Positions 48,867 through 62,344 of a DNA stretch of 64,000 bases are shown piece after piece. A program made the translations under genes and the position numbers. This stretch comes from Gnetum montanum (Eukaryota; Streptophyta; Gnetopsida; Gnetales; Gnetaceae). The notes below the pieces were generated by a model. That model saw only the letters and a list, made by a program, of their open reading frames with translations, was not told the origin of the DNA and did no database searches. The stretch lies in contig MNCI01004872.1 of assembly GCA_015680685.1 (NCBI GenBank), positions 1,089,882-1,153,881 of the forward strand, given 5' to 3'. Positions within the stretch are counted from its first letter, which is position 1. Each line of letters starts with the position of its first letter.

Positions 48867-51720
48867 CAAACTCTTCTAAAAAGACAATCAAAATTTTGAA
48901 GTAAACTTATGATCTTTGTCTCACATAAATATTTTTAAACTCTATGTAATTTGATAATATTTAACAAGAAAAACTAAATTTTCATGTTGTAACCTTTATA
49001 ACCCCATCACATGAAATCTAAGGCTAAACCTCATTGTAAATGTGAAGATTGTAATCCATAAGAGGCAATCTCACATATTTCATACTTTTGGGGCTAAACA
49101 ATGCCTCATATGTGACCAAAGCCTCATTCCCCAAGTGAAAAAGTCATCTAGCATCTATATTTGGGGTTGGGGAGGTCAAAAATTACTTTTGGAATGCCAA
49201 AAATGGCAATTTGATGGGTTTTAAGGAGTATATACAATTTTTTACGTTGGAAGTTTCTTGTAGGAGATAAATCTCACCTAAAACTAGTGTGGAGGGGTGT
49301 AGGGGCATGGATCTCATGTACCCCTAGCATAGAAGAGGGGTAACTCAGCCTAGAGGGGTCTAACCTTCACTCGTAACATTAATTTTTCATTCCCCCAACA
49401 TTAACACCTCATTCCTAGTGTAGAAGGAACATGGCTAGGATTTCAATGTTACATCAACTCAAAAAAATACCTTGCAATACCAACATGGAAGGTTGAAGAC
49501 CAAACATGGGAGAAGTAAATCCAACATGGAAGGTGCACCCCCATTACTATTGTTGGTAAATAAAATGGCCATGGGGGTGTAACACTTTCCATAGGTGTTA
49601 TCCTTCCCAGATTTTAGACACCAACCCCCCTAAACATGGTAGAAATTTGTAGTTAAATTTGTAAGCCATTTACAACAAATTTTATAGCCAAAATCATGGT
49701 CAAATACCTATAAAAATCAAAACCCCATACCATTTCAAGATTTCACGATCTCTTGGTAGTTCTAGACTATTGGAAATTGCACATACTTTGCATTCTAAGC
49801 ATTTTAGCATTTTGGGCATCCAAGAGCTCTTGCTACTTACTAGAAATGTAGCTTCTTAGGCCCTAACTACATAGAACCATTGTAGCCTTATTACTCCTAT
49901 TACTGCCCTTGGGATTTATGAGCCTAGAGTGTCAATGTTACCCCCTTGAGATTCCCAAATCCTAGCATAGAGCATCTTGGTACCCTAATTCTTCACATTT
50001 CTTCAACCTAGTAGTGACCAAAGTTACAAATCTTGGATAGTAGTCAAGGAGGTTTGACAACATTAGGAGTGGTTGAGAATCCAAATCATGGAACAGATTC
50101 TATCTTCTTCAATGAACTTAGAACCCTCACTAAAGTGAACCCCCCTTTTTCTCTCCTATATGCACTTTTGTACACATTTTTGAACTCATTCTTTATTCCA
50201 TTAATAAAGTTTATAGTTTCATTTTGTGTGCAATTTGTATTCGTTTTTGGGTTTTTAGATCTATAATTTTTACATTTTTTACAACCCCATTTTACATTCC
50301 CCTAAGTCCCTAGTTAATCTACTAGACCATCCAGAGTACCTTGAAACCCATTTTTCAAAGGCCCTAGGGATTTTGGGTTGAGGCTGTTTGCAATTGAGAA
50401 TCCTTGGCTTTCAAGTGGCTGAAATTTTTTGTCCCTATAGCTTTCATATCCAAGAAGTGTAAAGATTTGGTTAAAAGATCGATGAACACAAAAATAGGAT
50501 CTTTCCTGCACTTAGTACAAGGTAATCCAATTATGAAAGCTATGTAATGGTTTTTCTTTTCCATACTAGAATGGTGTTTGCATGAAGATAACCATATAGC
50601 CTTTGATTCTTTGCCTTAATCTATTAACACACCAAGCACTTACCTACATACTCATCAACATCTTTCATTATACCAAACTACTAGTATTATCTCTTAATAT
50701 TACAATACATATTATCACAATTAGAATGAATTTAATACATAATTAACCCTCATCAAGTTCCTTTTGTTTGACTACACTTAGCATAAACACCCTATTCTTA
50801 AATCTCAACAAGATAGAATTATCAAATGAAATGCTAAGTTTGCTAATAAAAAAGTCACAATATTATCTTAACACTAGAAATTTGAAGTCTATTAAGAGCT
50901 TTTTTCATTCTCAAAACTAGTTAAGATTATGAAAATATAGAGGTTTTTTAGCTATTCTACTTAGTGCATTTGTAACTTTGTTGACTTTTCATGGATGATA
51001 CTACACTGTGAAGTCAAAATTCACTAAAATTTCTATTAGAAATAGTATGAATATGGACTTCCAACTCAACTATCTATGTGTACTTTGATGGTAAGTGTGG
51101 ATTGATAACCTATAAGGAGGCTAAATAAGTTCCCTAATTAAAATTGTTATAGCCACCAAAATCAAAAAAAAAAAATTTTACATGGTTTCCCAACTTGGAT
51201 AGTTTACATTTGGAGGAGAGATTCTATGCATACTTTTGGACTTTGTTGCTTCAAAAATATGGTTTGAAGGGGATCAAAAACTTTACAAAATTTGAGCTTT
51301 TCTTTCGAGAGTTTAGTCATTATGAAACCTCTCAACCTCACAAGGTTCCAACAAGCATAAAATGTGATTTCAAGGATTCCATAACTTTTATAAATATGAG
51401 CTCCACTCGAGAGCATTTTATCACCACAAAATCTCTCAACTCTGCAAGGTCCCATAAGGAGCACATCAACCCCATAGGGCTACGAGAAAGAAAGAAAAAT
51501 AACAAGGAAAGAGTGTAACTTAATTTATAAATCCTTACACTTGAAGCACAATACAATCAATACAAGAAAATAATAATACAATGAAGAGAAAAAATAAATT
51601 TACATAGAATAGCCAATGATGAATCCTTTAATGCATAATATACTTTTCAATTTCCAAGATTTTCACTTTTTTTTATAGCCTCAAAGTTTCTAAAAATTCC
51701 TTAGAATTTATGCAATGACT
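48867..51720. other. AT-rich stretch without recognisable gene
   Basis: This is the right-hand continuation of the locus interrupted by the Tat-like element. Short open frames (50,033-50,266; 51,195-51,518) show no motif. Words of the type TAGAGGGGT / ACCCCT are frequent at 49,280-49,365 and 49,540-49,640 and may be another U3 remnant. Confidence 0.4.
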
Positions 51721-51734
51721 ATTAAACGACTAGC

Positions 51735-52055
51735 ATAAATGTCTACTTTAAATATGAAACATCTATTTTTAAACACCCCTAATGCAAGAGAGATGTCTAT
51801 CTAAAAACTAAGATGTCTATAGAGAGATGTTTGCCTATAGATGTCTACTTTCCTAGATAGATGTATGCTATTATAGTGAGATGTCTATCCTCTAGATACA
51901 CTTTGATATCTAAAGCATTTCTTTGGCTTCTTAACTTCTAGGAAGTCATCAAAACATCTTTGTTTGGTGCATAGACTCCATTTTCATCCATGCCCTTATC
52001 TTATCCATTTAGTCTTCATTTTTTCATTATAACTCATGTTCTAGAGATCCTGTCT
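51735..52055 (+). promoter_or_regulatory. AGATGTCT word array with TATA-like site
   Basis: About ten AGATGTCT-type words from 51,738 to 51,960, then CTATTTAAAG near 52,048. It is the third occurrence of this array in the window and lies directly left of a different LTR (from 52,078). Confidence 0.4.
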
Positions 52056-52077
52056 CTCTATTTAAAGTCATTTCTTA

Positions 52078-53560
52078 TGTGACACACCATCAAATTTGGA
52101 CTACAACATCTTGATTGCAAATTAATCTAAGTGTTAACATGAGGCCATTTTCTACGAATTTTTCTAAGTGCTAGGACTACACTCTCCACTACATAGAGCA
52201 TAGTCAGCCTAGTAGAGAGTGTAGTTAGCTTAAAACCTAATTTCTGTAGAAAATTTCTAAGTGTTGAGACTACATTCTCAATTTCCGTAGAGCATAGTAA
52301 AGCATAGTTAGCATGAAGAAAAATTTTGCAAATTTTTCCTAAATCTTGGAACTATGCTCTCCACTACCAAGAGTGTAGTTAGCCTCATGTAGAGCATAGT
52401 CAACACCAAAGGATAGTTTTGAAAATTTTCTATGTGCAAAGCTAGGTGCTACAAAATTTTCTAAGTTTTGAGACTATGCTCTCCACGTGCCTAGAGTCTA
52501 GTCAAGAAAAGTTAGCATGAGAACTTAGTTCTTGTAGATTTTTCTAAGTGTTGTGACTATGCTCTTCCCCAGTCTAGAGTGTAGTTGAGCATAGTCCGCC
52601 AGAATAGCCTCCAAAGGCCTCCACAACATAGCATCGACATTCAAATTAGCTCCTACTCATCCCTAATGAGCATAGTCAGCAAAATATTTCACTCTCTTGC
52701 ATTCAATCTTGTCCAAAATTGTAACTATGTTTGACCCCACTAGCCTTAGTAGAAAGCATAGTTGGGTGAGAGCGTAGTCTCAACCATCTAACTGCCACAT
52801 GGCAACCATGCCATATTTCACACTAACCCTAATCCTATAAATAACCTAGCCCTCTATGTTTTTAGGGTTGGAAAAAATTTTGGTTGGCATTTATGAAGGT
52901 TGGCATTTTGGAAACTCACAGGGTTGGCAAATTTGGTGAAGTTGTAGATGACCACAACTACACTATAGCTTAGCAGAATAATATAGCCCACAATATATTG
53001 CCCTAGTAAATGTCTATCTTCATAGCTAGACATCTTTGAGATTGTGACTATGCTCTTCACTATGCCTATTGTAGCTCATGTACCTTCTAATCCCTTTTGG
53101 TATTAACTATGCTAAACCCCATTTGGGGTAGTGTTTCATTTTTCTCTCTTGCAATTTTCACATTTTCTTTTTATTTTCATTATTTTTAGCATGTATTTAT
53201 GTTACAACTATGCCTGGGTGGTAGTATCCACACATCAACACCCTCATTTTCACTAAAATCCTTAACTATGCTTACCTCCTTTGGGCACTCATGACTATGA
53301 TCAACACTATTGACACTATCGATACCACTGACACCATGAACACCAAGAACACTACTTACACACTTAGCATCATTTCACATTAGCATTGTGGCTAACCATG
53401 TTGCACCTCAGTTCCATCCAGTAAAGTTTTTTTTTTGATCAACAAGACTCTTTAAGGCACCCTGTTTCTACCTCTACTAGGCCCTCACATAGACTCAAGG
53501 TTAGGTTATGCACCCATGAATCCCTCAGTGTTCTAGCCACTGATGTTTTCAGTCATTAAA
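52078..53560 (+). repeat. Decayed 5' LTR of a second Tat-like copy
   Basis: The left end TGTGACACACCATCAAA and the right end GATGTTTTCAGTCATTAAA align with the two ends of the LTR at 47,403-48,861, and the length is similar. U3 is packed with GAGCATAGT, GAGTGTAGT and ACTATGCTCT words, which read as CG-decayed GAGCGTAGT; one undecayed copy is at about 52,769. A TATA box CCTATAAATAACC is at 52,831. Boundaries are estimates. Confidence 0.6.
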
Positions 53561-53565
53561 ATTTT

Positions 53566-53583
53566 TGGTACTAGAAAGAGGGC
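53566..53583 (+). other. Decayed tRNA-Asn primer binding site
   Basis: TGGTACTAGAAAGAGGGC differs from the site at 47,380-47,396 by three transitions. It lies just after the LTR end. Confidence 0.65.
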
Positions 53584-53989
53584 TAAGAAAATTTTTCAAA
53601 CTTCATTGTGGTTGTCTTGCATGCTATCTACATCGTAGTTATCTATCAACTCATTGGTATAGATTGGACCCTGTAGTTGGTCCCCCTAGGACCCCACATA
53701 GCAACCCAAATCACACTTCTCTCCATTGTGTTTTCTAAGTCTTTGTTCTCGAAATCTAGAGAGCATAGTTCATGGAGAGTGTAGTTAGCTCTTAGCATAG
53801 AGAGCATAGTTCCCATAGTTAGCTAATTTTGGGTGCTTAGTAGAGAGTGTAGTTGGCTCTCAACATACAGAGTGTAGTCACTAGAGTTAGCTATTTTTTA
53901 TAGTCTTTAGACTTAACTATTTTTTCTATAATCACCAGAGTTAGCCATTTTTCTCACAACTAGCAACCTCTATAATCCTCCCTTGCAAG

Positions 53990-56030
53990 TTAATCTATGA
54001 CCATGATCTAGATCAACCTTCAATGTTAGTGTCAAATGCACTTGATACCTTTACCATCCAACTTGAGTATACCATGCTAAACGATGAATAATACAACTTC
54101 ATTTATGTGAAGATCCAAGTAGGGCTATTTGTAGACCACTTGGACATGGAAGCCAAATGAGGCTATGAGCTTATCCACCAAAATGTGGGAGTATACCCCA
54201 TCCCCCATCGACTTTATCCTAGTCACTAAGCCTTACCATTAGATACTTTCCTAGTTTATTTGAAAAAATGAGTCTGAAGTGGGGATAGATTACGAGGAAC
54301 CCCTATAAGAAGAGCAAGATGAGTTTGAAGCTTGTTCCAAGCATGAGGACTTCTTTCACATTTTCTTCTAGTAGATGATCCTTGGTCTGGCCCTCCCACA
54401 GTCCCACCCACCTATCTTTCCTGAGACAGTCATAGCCCTAACATCACCTTCTAGGTCAATGACTGTGGTAGCAACACACTAGATGCAACATACATGTTAA
54501 GATGCACTACCTCCTATTAACTTTCCCTTCATGGCATTGTCACAACCTACCCAATCATCCCTACCATGCATGTCTCCTAGGCTCAAGTGACTCATGCACT
54601 ATACATCTTGCCTATTTTTTCAGCATCCTCGATAATGGTTCAACACAGGCACACATGGCTTGCCCCAGTCACTAGGCTCATAGCATAGCCAACATAGCAA
54701 GCACCCCATGTGGTTTTGCAACTTGTAGCTAGTTCATGGACTAGACAACCAACACACAAGGTAGCACAACTAACATAGCTCACTACAACATTCCAAAGCT
54801 TGGATCTAGCATTCTAATTGATCCAAACATTGATAGAAGAGGTGAAGTGGCTTAAGGCCACCTCCTCTAAAATAGTTCAAGTAGTGGACTTCTACCAAGA
54901 TGACCCCATAAGTTCTGCTATCCCACCTCTAACTCTACCAATTGGGATCCTACTACCTTACTTCACCAAGTACAATAGTGAATGGGATCCCAATGCACAC
55001 TTGGTTATGTTCAATTCCAAGTGTCTACTATTGCTAAACTAGTACTGTGCATTACCTTGCATCTCTATCTCCTCTTTGGAGGATCTTCTAAGCTAATTTG
55101 TGACACACTTCAAATACAACTTGAAACCTAAAACTACCATAGACCAACTAATGTAGATCATGTAGGGCCATCTAGAGCCTATGCAAAAATTTATCCAACA
55201 CTAGAGTACCTTATTAAATGACATTCAAGAGGCAATAGATGAGATGCACCTCTTGACCATCTTCAAGAGTGTAGTAAATAACTTCATCAAGTCAAAAATA
55301 TACTACTTGGCCCCATAGTCTTTGAGCCAAGCCTTTGCCTAGACTAAGAGCATACAAGATGTAGTTGAAGGCAACAAAAATTTGGCCTATGTGGCCTACA
55401 AAAACTAGCATGCAAGAAAGTAGAATGCAATAGTGGCAATAGTGTCCACATAGGGTAAAGAAACCAACCAAGGGTCAACGACTAGGCAACCCAAAGCCCC
55501 ACCTCACAAAACCACCAAATATAGTGCCTAATAAACAAACCCATCCACATCTATAGTTCCCATGACATAGGTTGGCCAAAGGCCCAACTTTCAGGGCAAG
55601 AATTGCTCAAAGAATACCCCATTGCCACTAAGACCATTAAAGCTACTGGATCAACTGTTGAAAACCAAGCACATCCAACATAAGCAAGTGTTTAAGGATG
55701 CCTACAAAAGACATGATAGGTACTATGGGCTACTAAGGAATCCCACCTCAGTAGCACCAAATAATCCCCCAGTGCCATATCACTTCAAGCTATACCAATT
55801 CTATCATTACCACTAGTTGTTTGGTGATAACATGAACTTCTATCGAGCTTGACAAGAAGATCTGCAAACAATGATAGATAAGGGAAAACTAGCACTTGAC
55901 ACAAAAAATACAATTAGGACATAGAACCAATCCATGAGGGTGTATAGTGATCCTCTAAACACAGATGGTACTAGCCACATCATAAACATCATCATCATGG
56001 GTTGCAAGTTAAAACAAATGTAGCAGCCTT
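53990..56030 (+). pseudogene. Degenerate gag of the second Tat-like copy
   Basis: YNFIYVKIQVG near 54,088-54,120 matches the N-terminal gag of the complete element (EYNFICVKIQAKL). From 55,170 EPMQKFIQH and FKSVVNNFIKSKIYYLAP match EPIQKFIQR and FKGAVNNFIKSKLYYLSP. LKLLDQLLKTKHIQHKQVF (55,630-55,690) matches the segment before the zinc block, which itself is partly lost (YQFYHYH-stop). Many stops, some indels. It spans the part hidden by the gap in the other copy, so it offers the only view here of that gag segment. Confidence 0.8.
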
Positions 56031-56529
56031 TTGTGGGCTAAGTGCCTTCCAATAGTGTAAGGGTCCCCTCGACCTCCACAATTTTAAGCCCCCACTTCAT
56101 TATTGGAATGCTACCACAAGTACCCATAACATCCTCCATGGTTAGGGTCCCATAGCATGTCACAACAACAATTGCTCAGTTGTCATTTATCATTAGGGTG
56201 CCACAATGTGCTGGCCTCTCACCTGCCTGAAGCTTGGTAGTGGGCAATGCATTGACCCCATCTCGTCCAAGAGTCAACCCCACCAATATCATGGGTAGAA
56301 CCACTAGATGGTAATACAAGAGGCCTAATGAATGCCTCATAGATGAAATGGCTAGGCAATAATAAGACCAAAGAGCACTTGGACTACCAAAGCCGATTCT
56401 TATTTCTACAGTACCTATGACTGAAGCAACTAAGAAGGCCATAATTAGAAATCCAAAACTAAGCACTAAGGTTCTCAAATAGGCTAAGAAAACAAAGTCC
56501 AAGTCCCATCTATGATAAATCCATCTCGT

Positions 56530-57470
56530 AGTCCACATGGAGGAGGTCAAGGCCAAGAAAATAGTTGATGGAAAATACTTCAAAAATGCATTAGCCTAGG
56601 TTAAAGAAGTGCTCAAATAGAAAAATACAACATTAAGCCTATATGCCCTGCTCATGATCTCATCTACCCACCGCGAAGAACTAGTGTGAATGTTGACCTC
56701 CATTCCTATTATAGAGGACATTCCTACAGATGAGAACTCCATCCATGTAGTGATGTTACCCCTTGCACCACAAGAATCAGGTCCAACATCCCTAGAGTTT
56801 TGTGATGAGATAATGAAGATCAACCATAAGTGAGGGGAGGTCATCATATCCCCCATGTTCATCACCTACATGTCGGTTAATGCAAGATCCACAAGGTGCA
56901 CATTGATGATAGTGTAGCAGCAAACATAATACTATACAAGGTCATTGACAAACTAGGCCTCATAGACCAAATCAAGCCAATGAAAACTACATGCCTAAAA
57001 TCTTTTAATGAATCATGCATCATTGTCAAGGGCATGATAACAATAGCAATCATGTTAGGGAAGTAATTCCTCATCATTGCAGAATTCACCATCATAGAGG
57101 AGATGTTAGGCTTTAACATGATATTAGGCAAGCCTTGGCTAGCCCAGCTACAGGTCGTCTCCTCTCCAATCCATCAAGAAATCCACCTTTTGTATGAAGG
57201 TGGTGAAGTTATCATCCATGGTAATAATGCCACGCCTTTGGCTATAAACAACATAGACATGGAGCAATGGTTAGAGGTGGAGTTTCCCAATGATGCATCT
57301 ACAATAAATGATGACTATGAAACACATAAGGTTGACATACTTGAGTAAGAAATGGAAGCTAACAACCTCCTAGAGGACATCCCTTAGGTAGAATTACCCT
57401 TTGACATAGTAAGTGAGGATCAAGGATGAAGAGTCTAAAGGGCCTTGGATCTACAATCTAAGCTTAAAGG
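56530..57470 (+). pseudogene. Degenerate protease region of the second Tat-like copy
   Basis: KNTTLSLYALLMISSTHREEL (near 56,620-56,685) and IDDSVAANIILYKVIDKLGL (near 56,903-56,963) match the protease part of the complete element; the active site is DDSVA instead of DDGAA. The open stretch 57,103-57,348 carries NMILGKPWLAQLQVVSSPIH. Homology ends near 57,470 with DLQSKLKGN, where a copia LTR begins, so the rest of this copy is missing or displaced beyond the window. Confidence 0.8.
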
Positions 57471-57479
57471 AAATAAAGA

Positions 57480-57715
57480 ACTTTATTAGAATAGAGACAC
57501 TCTTGTTAAACTTTCTTAAATTTTGTTATGTCTTCTCTTCTATTATGAATGAATGTGTCCTACTACAATTATATAGGCCTTGATCTCCCAAGAATAGATT
57601 TGAAGATATAAGCATAAATCTTGGAAATCATGGAGATGATCCTTATCATTGATTTAAGGATCTTCTTAATATGCGATGACCTAAACATGGGATTGGATAA
57701 GAATTACATGAATAG
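57480..57715 (-). repeat. Probable 3' LTR of the copia element
   Basis: A short AT-rich region right after the RNase H end. On minus it has CTATATAATTGTAG (near 57,563-57,576) as a TATA-like site and ends close to where gag-pro homology of the neighbouring Tat-like copy begins (about 57,480). The partner LTR is not in the window. Confidence 0.45.
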
Positions 57716-57722
57716 GATCTNA

Positions 57723-59260
57723 CTTTTCACGGCTTAGAATCTTAGCAAAGATGTCTACCATTTATGCTTTAGTTGCATATTGTTCCATGTTGAGTATGTT
57801 ATCTTAGATTAAGCTTCTGAGATGGTGATGCTTGATATCTATGTGCTTGGAACATCCATGATGAATAGGATTTTGAGCCATCGTAATAGAACTTGTGCTA
57901 TCATAGTATAATCAAATGAGAGATTCAAGTATATATCCCATTTCAATAAAAATGGAGTGGATCCATCTAGCCTAAGTAGTATCATTTCATGTAGCAATGT
58001 ATTTTGCTTCTATTGTTAAGAGTGCAACTGTAGATTGCTTCATTGATTCCCATGAGATAAGTGATGAACCAAAGAAGAAATAGAAACCAGAAGTTGACTT
58101 TTGACCTTTGAGGTCACCTCCCTAGTCTACATCAATGTATCCCCATATCTTGAAATTTGTATGTCAATGAAACATGATCCATAATCTATAGTAGTTTTTA
58201 GGTATCGCAATACCCATTTTGTAGCTTTCTAATGTGATTCATGTAAATCTTGCATAAACCAAGAAAGGTAATTTATAACATATTGGATATCTGGATGAGT
58301 ATTGGAGAGATACAGTAAACTACCAACTAGGGATCTATATAGTGAAGGGTTGATAGATGGGGATTTGTCATCCCTGGTAAGTTTTGTACCAAGGGCGAGT
58401 GGTGTATTTTAAGGATTACAATTAATCATGTCAAATTTCTTAATTAAGAATTGGGAAAATTTCGATTAGCGTATGGAAATTGATTTTGTTCTTTGGATAA
58501 CTTGAAAATCCAAAAAGTATGACATCTTCCCTAAATTAGACATTCTGAATTCCTTTTTCACGACATTAAGAAAATTATTTCCTAATGCAATTGTAGATGA
58601 AAAATAGATTAAATCATCTACATATAAACAAAAAAAATATAATCATCTCTAGATACCTTTTTGTATATTTTTGTTTGGGATTGAAGATTGATGAAGCCCT
58701 CTTGCATGAGAAATGCATGAATATGCCTGTACCATGCACATGGAGCTTGCTTGAACCCGTATAATGCTTTATGCTACTTGTAAACATGATTTCATTTTCC
58801 TTCATCAATGAAGCTTGGTGGTTGTTCCATGAAATCCATTGAGGAATGTAGAAGCCACATCCAATTGATAAAGCACATAGCTAGCTTGTGCAGTAATGGA
58901 AAGAAATATTCTCATGGATTCCATCTATGAAACAAGAGCAAAGTTATCATCAAAGTCTCTACCTTGGTATTGGAGATATCCTTTGGAAACTAGGCAAGCT
59001 TTGAATATTTCTATTTCACCATACTAATTTCTCTTAATTTTAAATATCCATTTTAAAGCAATGATTAGCTTACTAAGTAGAGGAGGAACTGGGCTCCAAG
59101 TATTTTTTTTGTGAATTTCTTGTAGCTCTTTTTCCATTGTAGCAATCCATTGGGAATCATGTGTAGCTTTGTCAATTGTGGATGGTTCTAGCAAACCATC
59201 ATTTCTCCCCCCATTGGCATAAGCAACACAAATAATTCATCATTCATTATAGTGAAGAGA
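57723..59260 (-). pseudogene. Degenerate copia reverse transcriptase and RNase H
   Basis: On minus, WSPVPPLLSKLIIALKWIFK-like text (59,050-59,100) opens the RVT_2 domain; QLDVASTFLNG and CLYVDDLIYFSSTIALGNN (58,575-58,630) follow with the YVDD box intact; SLVGSLLYLSNTHPDI (58,290-58,340) and the copia RNase H end SITMAQNPIHHGCSKHIDIKHH (57,830-57,900) complete it. The final EQYATKA-stop-MVDIFAKIL corresponds to the conserved (A)D(I/L)FTK end. Roughly ten stops or frame changes make it non-functional. Confidence 0.85.
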
Positions 59261-59319
59261 GAAATTTTAGTGTCTGCCACATTCTATGTTGGGTGTACCT
59301 TATTCGCTTAAAAGTGACT

Positions 59320-60360
59320 ATGGGTCATGTGCTTTGTAAAATTTGTATTCAACATGTTGGAGGCTGGATGTTATTGAGCTAGCGAAGAAGTGGAGGAATC
59401 TATAGTGATGTAGGCATTGTTGATGTAGAAGGTGTGCCAGATGGAATGATTTGTGAGGGTGATACTTTAGAGGTTTGTTTTTGAAGAGGGAATGAAATCT
59501 GATGATTCTGTTGCATAACATTGGCCTTTGAAACACTCTGATTTTTATCCAAATGTGGAGTAGCATTGATAATAGATGTCTCATTGGAATGATTTGTCTC
59601 AAAACTTGGATGTTGTTGGAGAGTGGAAAAATATCATGGAAATAAGGATGGAGTGCTAAAATTTTGTGGCAACATATATGTATTGGAGTATTGAAAAGTT
59701 GTAGGTAACTAGAAAATATGATTGGTAGTGGAAAAAATGGATGTATGATTATCATCATACCAATATGGAAGATCGCTAGAAAATTTGTGATAGTGGTATT
59801 ATTGGTGCTAGAAAGCATTAGATTGTAGGCAAAAATAGTGTTTACCAAAAAACATTGAGTGCCCACATGGGAATGGCTATGGCTATAAGAGGGTAGTGCC
59901 ATGTGGAAAAACTATATAGTATTTGGCCAATTGAAAACTACCATCATGGTGTCTCATATTAGTGTCGAATGGATTATATGTAGGATGAACAGTGGAGAAT
60001 GGTTGGTTGGTTATTTTTGCCTATAAAAAATGAGAATTTTCAACCCTATAGACTGACATGTTTGGGTTGGCACCAACAGGCACATCTCCTCCTCCACAAT
60101 TGTAGTTATTCCTGCAAGCAAAACAGTCCAATGGAGGCATGCAACAAAGCAAATTAGTGGATTGGTGATGGAGTGCTAAATGTGGGTTTGATTTTGACTA
60201 CATTAGTTGACCCAACACATTGGTATGGCTATTATTTTTTATTCAACATGTGGATGTCTTGACGGTAGCTTCCTACAAAGAAACTAACCCATCACTTACA
60301 CCATTGCTAGAAGAATGAGAAGAATGCAACTTAATTTTGATGCTTGTGTGTTTCTTGAAT
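59320..60360 (-). pseudogene. Copia linker region between integrase and RT
   Basis: In the frame that fits RT, the text is rich in S, T, P, Q and H (for example HPSFETNHSNETSIINATPH and PSQIIPSGTPSTSTMPTS), as is usual for the linker of copia polyproteins. A 194-codon open frame in another phase (59,318-59,902) is considered a shadow. Text with CFACRNNYNCGGGDVPVGAN near 60,070-60,130 is not recognised. Confidence 0.45.
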
Positions 60361-60367
60361 AGGAAAT

Positions 60368-61932
60368 TGTTGGCGACCGTTTGGGATGCGACCGCCAACG
60401 AGTATCCTCAAATAGGATTTAGGTGCTTGCTAATCTCTGGCAACACCAAGGCCCAGATACCTCCAAATAGACTCAGTAGTTAATGTGAGTATGTGTGTGT
60501 GTTGTTGCGGCATGCGGTTGTGTAAAATGAAACGATTACGTTGTGTGTAATCTACAAATGACTTATCTTAAAGAGATTCTGCCAACTTTGCCAAGTACTG
60601 TGAGTTGTTGAGAGTTCCTATTTTTTTCAATTGCCTAGTCTATGTGGTTCTTATAATACATACTTCTAAAAAATAAAATTTTATAAAAAAATTTGAGCAC
60701 AACTCTACGAATCTACTTCTCATTTTCCTTAGAGAAAGAGATAGTTCTACAAGAAAACTAGAAATAGAGCAAGATTCGATGGAAATAGATAGAAAAGAAA
60801 GTAGATTTGTGTAGGCCTCAAATATTTCAAGGTAAAATGACACGAGTAAACACTTCGCAATAAAGCTATCCCCAAATTCAATGACTATGAATTGTTCAAA
60901 CTTCTAAGGCCCAAATAAGCAATTTCTTCAAGACAATCCAACTATGCTACCAAAAATTGCTGCGTAAACTATCACGTACGAGACTCCATTTTGGCTAGAT
61001 AATGGATGTCAACAATTGCATTCAATAGAACCTTCAAAAGACTTGACAATTTCTGATTGAAATACCACGGAGATTCACTTTAAAGATAAAAAGAAGCTAT
61101 CCTGGTCCCATAAAAATACCAAAGATTTTCTGAACCCTCTTGACTATTGAATCGTTCAACGACATGACTACAAGCAGAGGCTCTCTTACAAAAATCCCAA
61201 TAGCAGTTCTTATACATTGCACAATAATAAAATTTACTACTAAAATGCTCTTAAGGCTTTTAAGAACAAGCGCTTTGATGACAAATTTTTAACAAAAATT
61301 TTCTATTGGGCAACAAGAACAATAAGAGCAATCTAAAAATCCCAAAATTACTTGCCAAGGATGATGCTATCTAAACCACTAGCTAGACAATTTTAAAAAA
61401 ATAAAAATAAAACATAACTCATAGGACTATGACAAAGAAGCTGAAATATTTTCTTTAGCCAGTCATCTTACAAGCAATCTTTCACAATTTCTTCTTTACA
61501 ATGCTCTTCTCCCAAGACTCAAAGTGTGTCTCCAAGTGAGAGCCCAAGTGTATCCCAAGTCTTCCAAAGTGTGTTTTCTTCCCCTTGTGATGATATTTCT
61601 TCTTACCCTTGAAGCCTTTTTATAGGGTTCAAAAGGTAGTTACATTCAAAATATCTTTTCTAACTTCTCTCCCAAGTAACTTGTGCAACAAGTTAGGAGA
61701 TTACTTGTCCAACAAGCTAGGAGATTACTTGCCCAACAAGTTAGGTAAGTTAAGAAAATTTTGGGTGGTTGTAACCACCGATAAGCTACAATTGACAAGT
61801 GTAGGAGATTAGACAAATATTCAACAAGTTCTTCTTTTTTCTTTTTTCTTATAATAATTTTTCCTTAAGAATTCATAGGGGTATACAATATTTGCATCCA
61901 ATGTTTACCTCTAGTTAAGTCACAAAGCCGTA
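60368..61932 (-). repeat. Candidate solo LTR with GAAAT duplication
   Basis: The left end TGTTGGCGACCG is preceded by GAAAT (60,363-60,367); the right end GCCGTA is followed by GAAAT (61,933-61,937). The expected terminal CA is TA here, one transition away. On minus a TATA box CCTATAAAAAGGC lies at 61,613-61,626, with repeated CAAGTTAGGAGATTACTTG units (61,683-61,745) upstream. No primer site or purine tract adjoins it. The family is not assigned. Confidence 0.5.
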
Positions 61933-62344
61933 GAAATGTTTCATTTTCACAAGAAGAGACCTCCATGTTAAAATGGATTGGGGGAACAAACGATAAGTTT
62001 ATTTTTTCAAAACATAAAAATATGTCATATCAAAAGTGAGAACCTTAAAAATATTTGTGGAGGAGTTGCTTTGTTGTTTGGCCAGCTGTCGATTTTGCCC
62101 AACAAGCTTCTGCAATGCACAACCATGTCTCCGCTGAACTTGTCATGCAAGTTGCACCTCCCAAAAATACCGCAGCAGTTGAAACTACTTCTGCACACGG
62201 TTCGCTGGTAGCTACCAAATATTCCTGTAAATCCTTAGTGATGGTTCGCAGTTAAGTTCTTTCAGATTCATCGGTAATGGTGGTATCGCTCGGGCTTGAT
62301 GCAGGCCATGAATTTTTGCTAATTTCTGGGTTGACGTTGCTATT

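Noticed and set aside
59318-59902. 194-codon open frame on minus
   Set aside because: It is out of phase with the copia linker text that fits RT; composition is low-complexity H/I/F-rich and shows no motif.
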